Of a stretch of 8,499 nt of DNA, positions 7,601 through 8,499 are shown piece by piece. The translations under genes were made by a program, and so were the position numbers. The notes under the pieces were generated by a model. The model was given only the letters and a program-made list of their open reading frames with translations, ran no database searches and was not told where the DNA came from. Numbering within the stretch: the stretch's first letter is position 1; every line of letters starts with the position of its first letter. This DNA comes from a bacterium (GTDB taxonomy: Bacteria; Bacteroidota; Ignavibacteria; Kapaibacteriales; UBA961), in contig JALHLL010000157.1 in NCBI GenBank assembly GCA_022844575.1, positions 1-8,499 of the forward strand, given 5' to 3'.

Positions 7601-8489
7601 ATATCTCCTTCAAAATTCTATAGGTTTGAATATGTGCCTCCACAGTAATTTCTATTGGTTTCGCATATCCGCCACCCTGGCCCAGTGAAAGTGCAATTCC
7701 TCTCTTCTTACATTCTGAAAAAACAAATGAATCACGCTCAGATAAACCGGATAATGTCAATGCAAGGCGACCAAAAGCGTCTTCTTTGAGCATATCCGAA
7801 CCATGCTGATACAAAATAATGTCCGGCTTAAAATCTATGATTTTATGAAAATTATTATAAAGCTGTTTAAGAAAAGTGCTGTCATCAGCTTCATCGGGGA
7901 GTTCAATATCAAGTGATGAAGGTATCTTCTTGAAAGGATAGTTATTTGCTCCGTGCATTGAAAAAATGAAAACATTCTCCATATCATTCATCATTGCAGA
8001 ATTTCCGTTTCCTTGATGCACATCCAAATCAAGAATTGCAGCACGGCTTATCTTACGTTCATGTAGTAAACTCATAATAACGACTGCAAAATCGTTGAAT
8101 ACGCAAAACCCTTCACCGGAATCATAAAAAGCATGATGTGTTCCCCCCGCAAGATTTCCGGAAACTCCGTTTTCCAATGCTTCATTTGCGGCACATAATG
8201 CTCCGCCTACTGTTGCTAAAGAGCGTAAAGGCAAAGCAGGTGTTTGAGGGAAACCGATTTTTCGAACAACTTTAGGGTCTAATCTGCATTCGACTACCGA
8301 ATCAACATATTCGGGGCAATGAGCTAATTTAACGGTTTCAATATCCGCGAGCGGGCATTCCAAGAGTTCTTCACTTCGTAACACCCCCCGAGAAAGAAGC
8401 CCTTCTTTTATCAATTTATATTTTGCGATAGGAAACTTATGTCCCGTAGGCAATGGAATTGTGTATTTATCGGAATAAAAAACCCTCAT
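7587..8489 (-). CDS. Class IV (HDAC11-like) histone deacetylase family protein
   Basis: This 300-residue arginase/deacetylase-fold enzyme has the full active site of the HDAC family. The tandem histidines are H118-H119 in GGTHHAF, and the SGEGFCVFND loop follows. The zinc ligands are D156 and H158 in DLDVHQGNG and D232 in QHGSDML. The transition-state tyrosine is Y275 in GGGY. The Q after the zinc-ligand histidine (DVHQGNG), and GSDML followed by an acidic-phenylalanine-glycine stretch, match class IV (HDAC11) rather than class I, so that subclass is the likely call. By family it is a cytoplasmic zinc-dependent lysine deacetylase or deacylase; the substrate is unknown, and small acylated molecules are possible as well as proteins. 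H229 precedes the zinc-ligand loop where HDAC11 has Ala. The start at 8489 follows a GGAAG stretch 4 nt upstream. It is the most upstream gene visible, and its 3' end overlaps the OstA-like gene. Confidence 0.93.
   Translation of the reverse strand: MRVFYSDKYTIPLPTGHKFPIAKYKLIKEGLLSRGVLRSEELLECPLADIETVKLAHCPEYVDSVVECRLDPKVVRKIGFPQTPALPLRSLATVGGALCAANEALENGVSGNLAGGTHHAFYDSGEGFCVFNDFAVVIMSLLHERKISRAAILDLDVHQGNGNSAMMNDMENVFIFSMHGANNYPFKKIPSSLDIELPDEADDSTFLKQLYNNFHKIIDFKPDIILYQHGSDMLKEDAFGRLALTLSGLSERDSFVFSECKKRGIALSLGQGGGYAKPIEITVEAHIQTYRILKEIYDFT
7605..7610 (-). promoter_or_regulatory. Strong Shine-Dalgarno sequence of the OstA-like gene
   Basis: On the minus strand AAGGAG lies 4 nt before the ATG at 7600-7598, inside the last codons of the deacetylase gene. 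It fixes the start of the OstA-like protein and so confirms the 14-nt gene overlap. It is the best match to the anti-Shine-Dalgarno sequence in the window. Confidence 0.75.
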
Positions 8490-8499
8490 TGTTCTTCCA

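Noticed and set aside
1..8499. Mobile elements, CRISPR arrays, tRNA or rRNA genes, intrinsic terminators
   Set aside because: I saw no transposase, direct-repeat array, tRNA-like cloverleaf or GC-rich hairpin followed by a T-run, and the window is almost fully coding.

Overview
The window looks like part of an AT-rich bacterial genome (GC roughly 35-40% by eye) from the Bacteroidota/Chlorobiota/Ignavibacteriota side of the FCB group. This placement is an inference. It rests on three proteins typical of that group: a BatA-type vWA membrane protein, a Bacteroidota-style OstA-like protein and a coiled-coil OmpA lipoprotein. Several start codons also lack a Shine-Dalgarno sequence. There is no 16S or tRNA gene to confirm it.

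All seven genes lie on the minus strand, so transcription runs from high to low coordinates. Coding density is nearly complete. The order is: class IV (HDAC11-like) deacetylase (7587-8489); OstA/LptA-like exported protein (6221-7600, overlapping the previous gene by 14 nt); OmpA-domain lipoprotein (5308-6189); ACT-domain malic enzyme (3980-5290); BatA-type vWA membrane protein (1835-3946); coiled-coil protein with a J-domain-like HPD segment (924-1832); and an M61 glycyl aminopeptidase (1-915), cut off by the window edge just after its HExxH motif. Gaps are at most about 33 nt, with no terminator, tRNA, mobile element, CRISPR array or intergenic stretch above 300 bp. The simplest reading is one operon that continues past both ends.

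Functionally this is a mixed set. The OstA-like and OmpA proteins act in the periplasm and outer membrane (LPS transport and peptidoglycan anchoring, by family). The vWA protein is an inner-membrane protein with a large periplasmic part. The deacetylase, malic enzyme, J-like protein and M61 peptidase have no visible signal peptide and are probably cytoplasmic. I found no clear new defence or mobile system. The parts most worth a second look are the tightly linked vWA / J-like / M61 block, the class IV deacetylase translationally overlapped with an OstA-like gene, and a small hairpin that partly masks the ribosome binding site of the OmpA gene.
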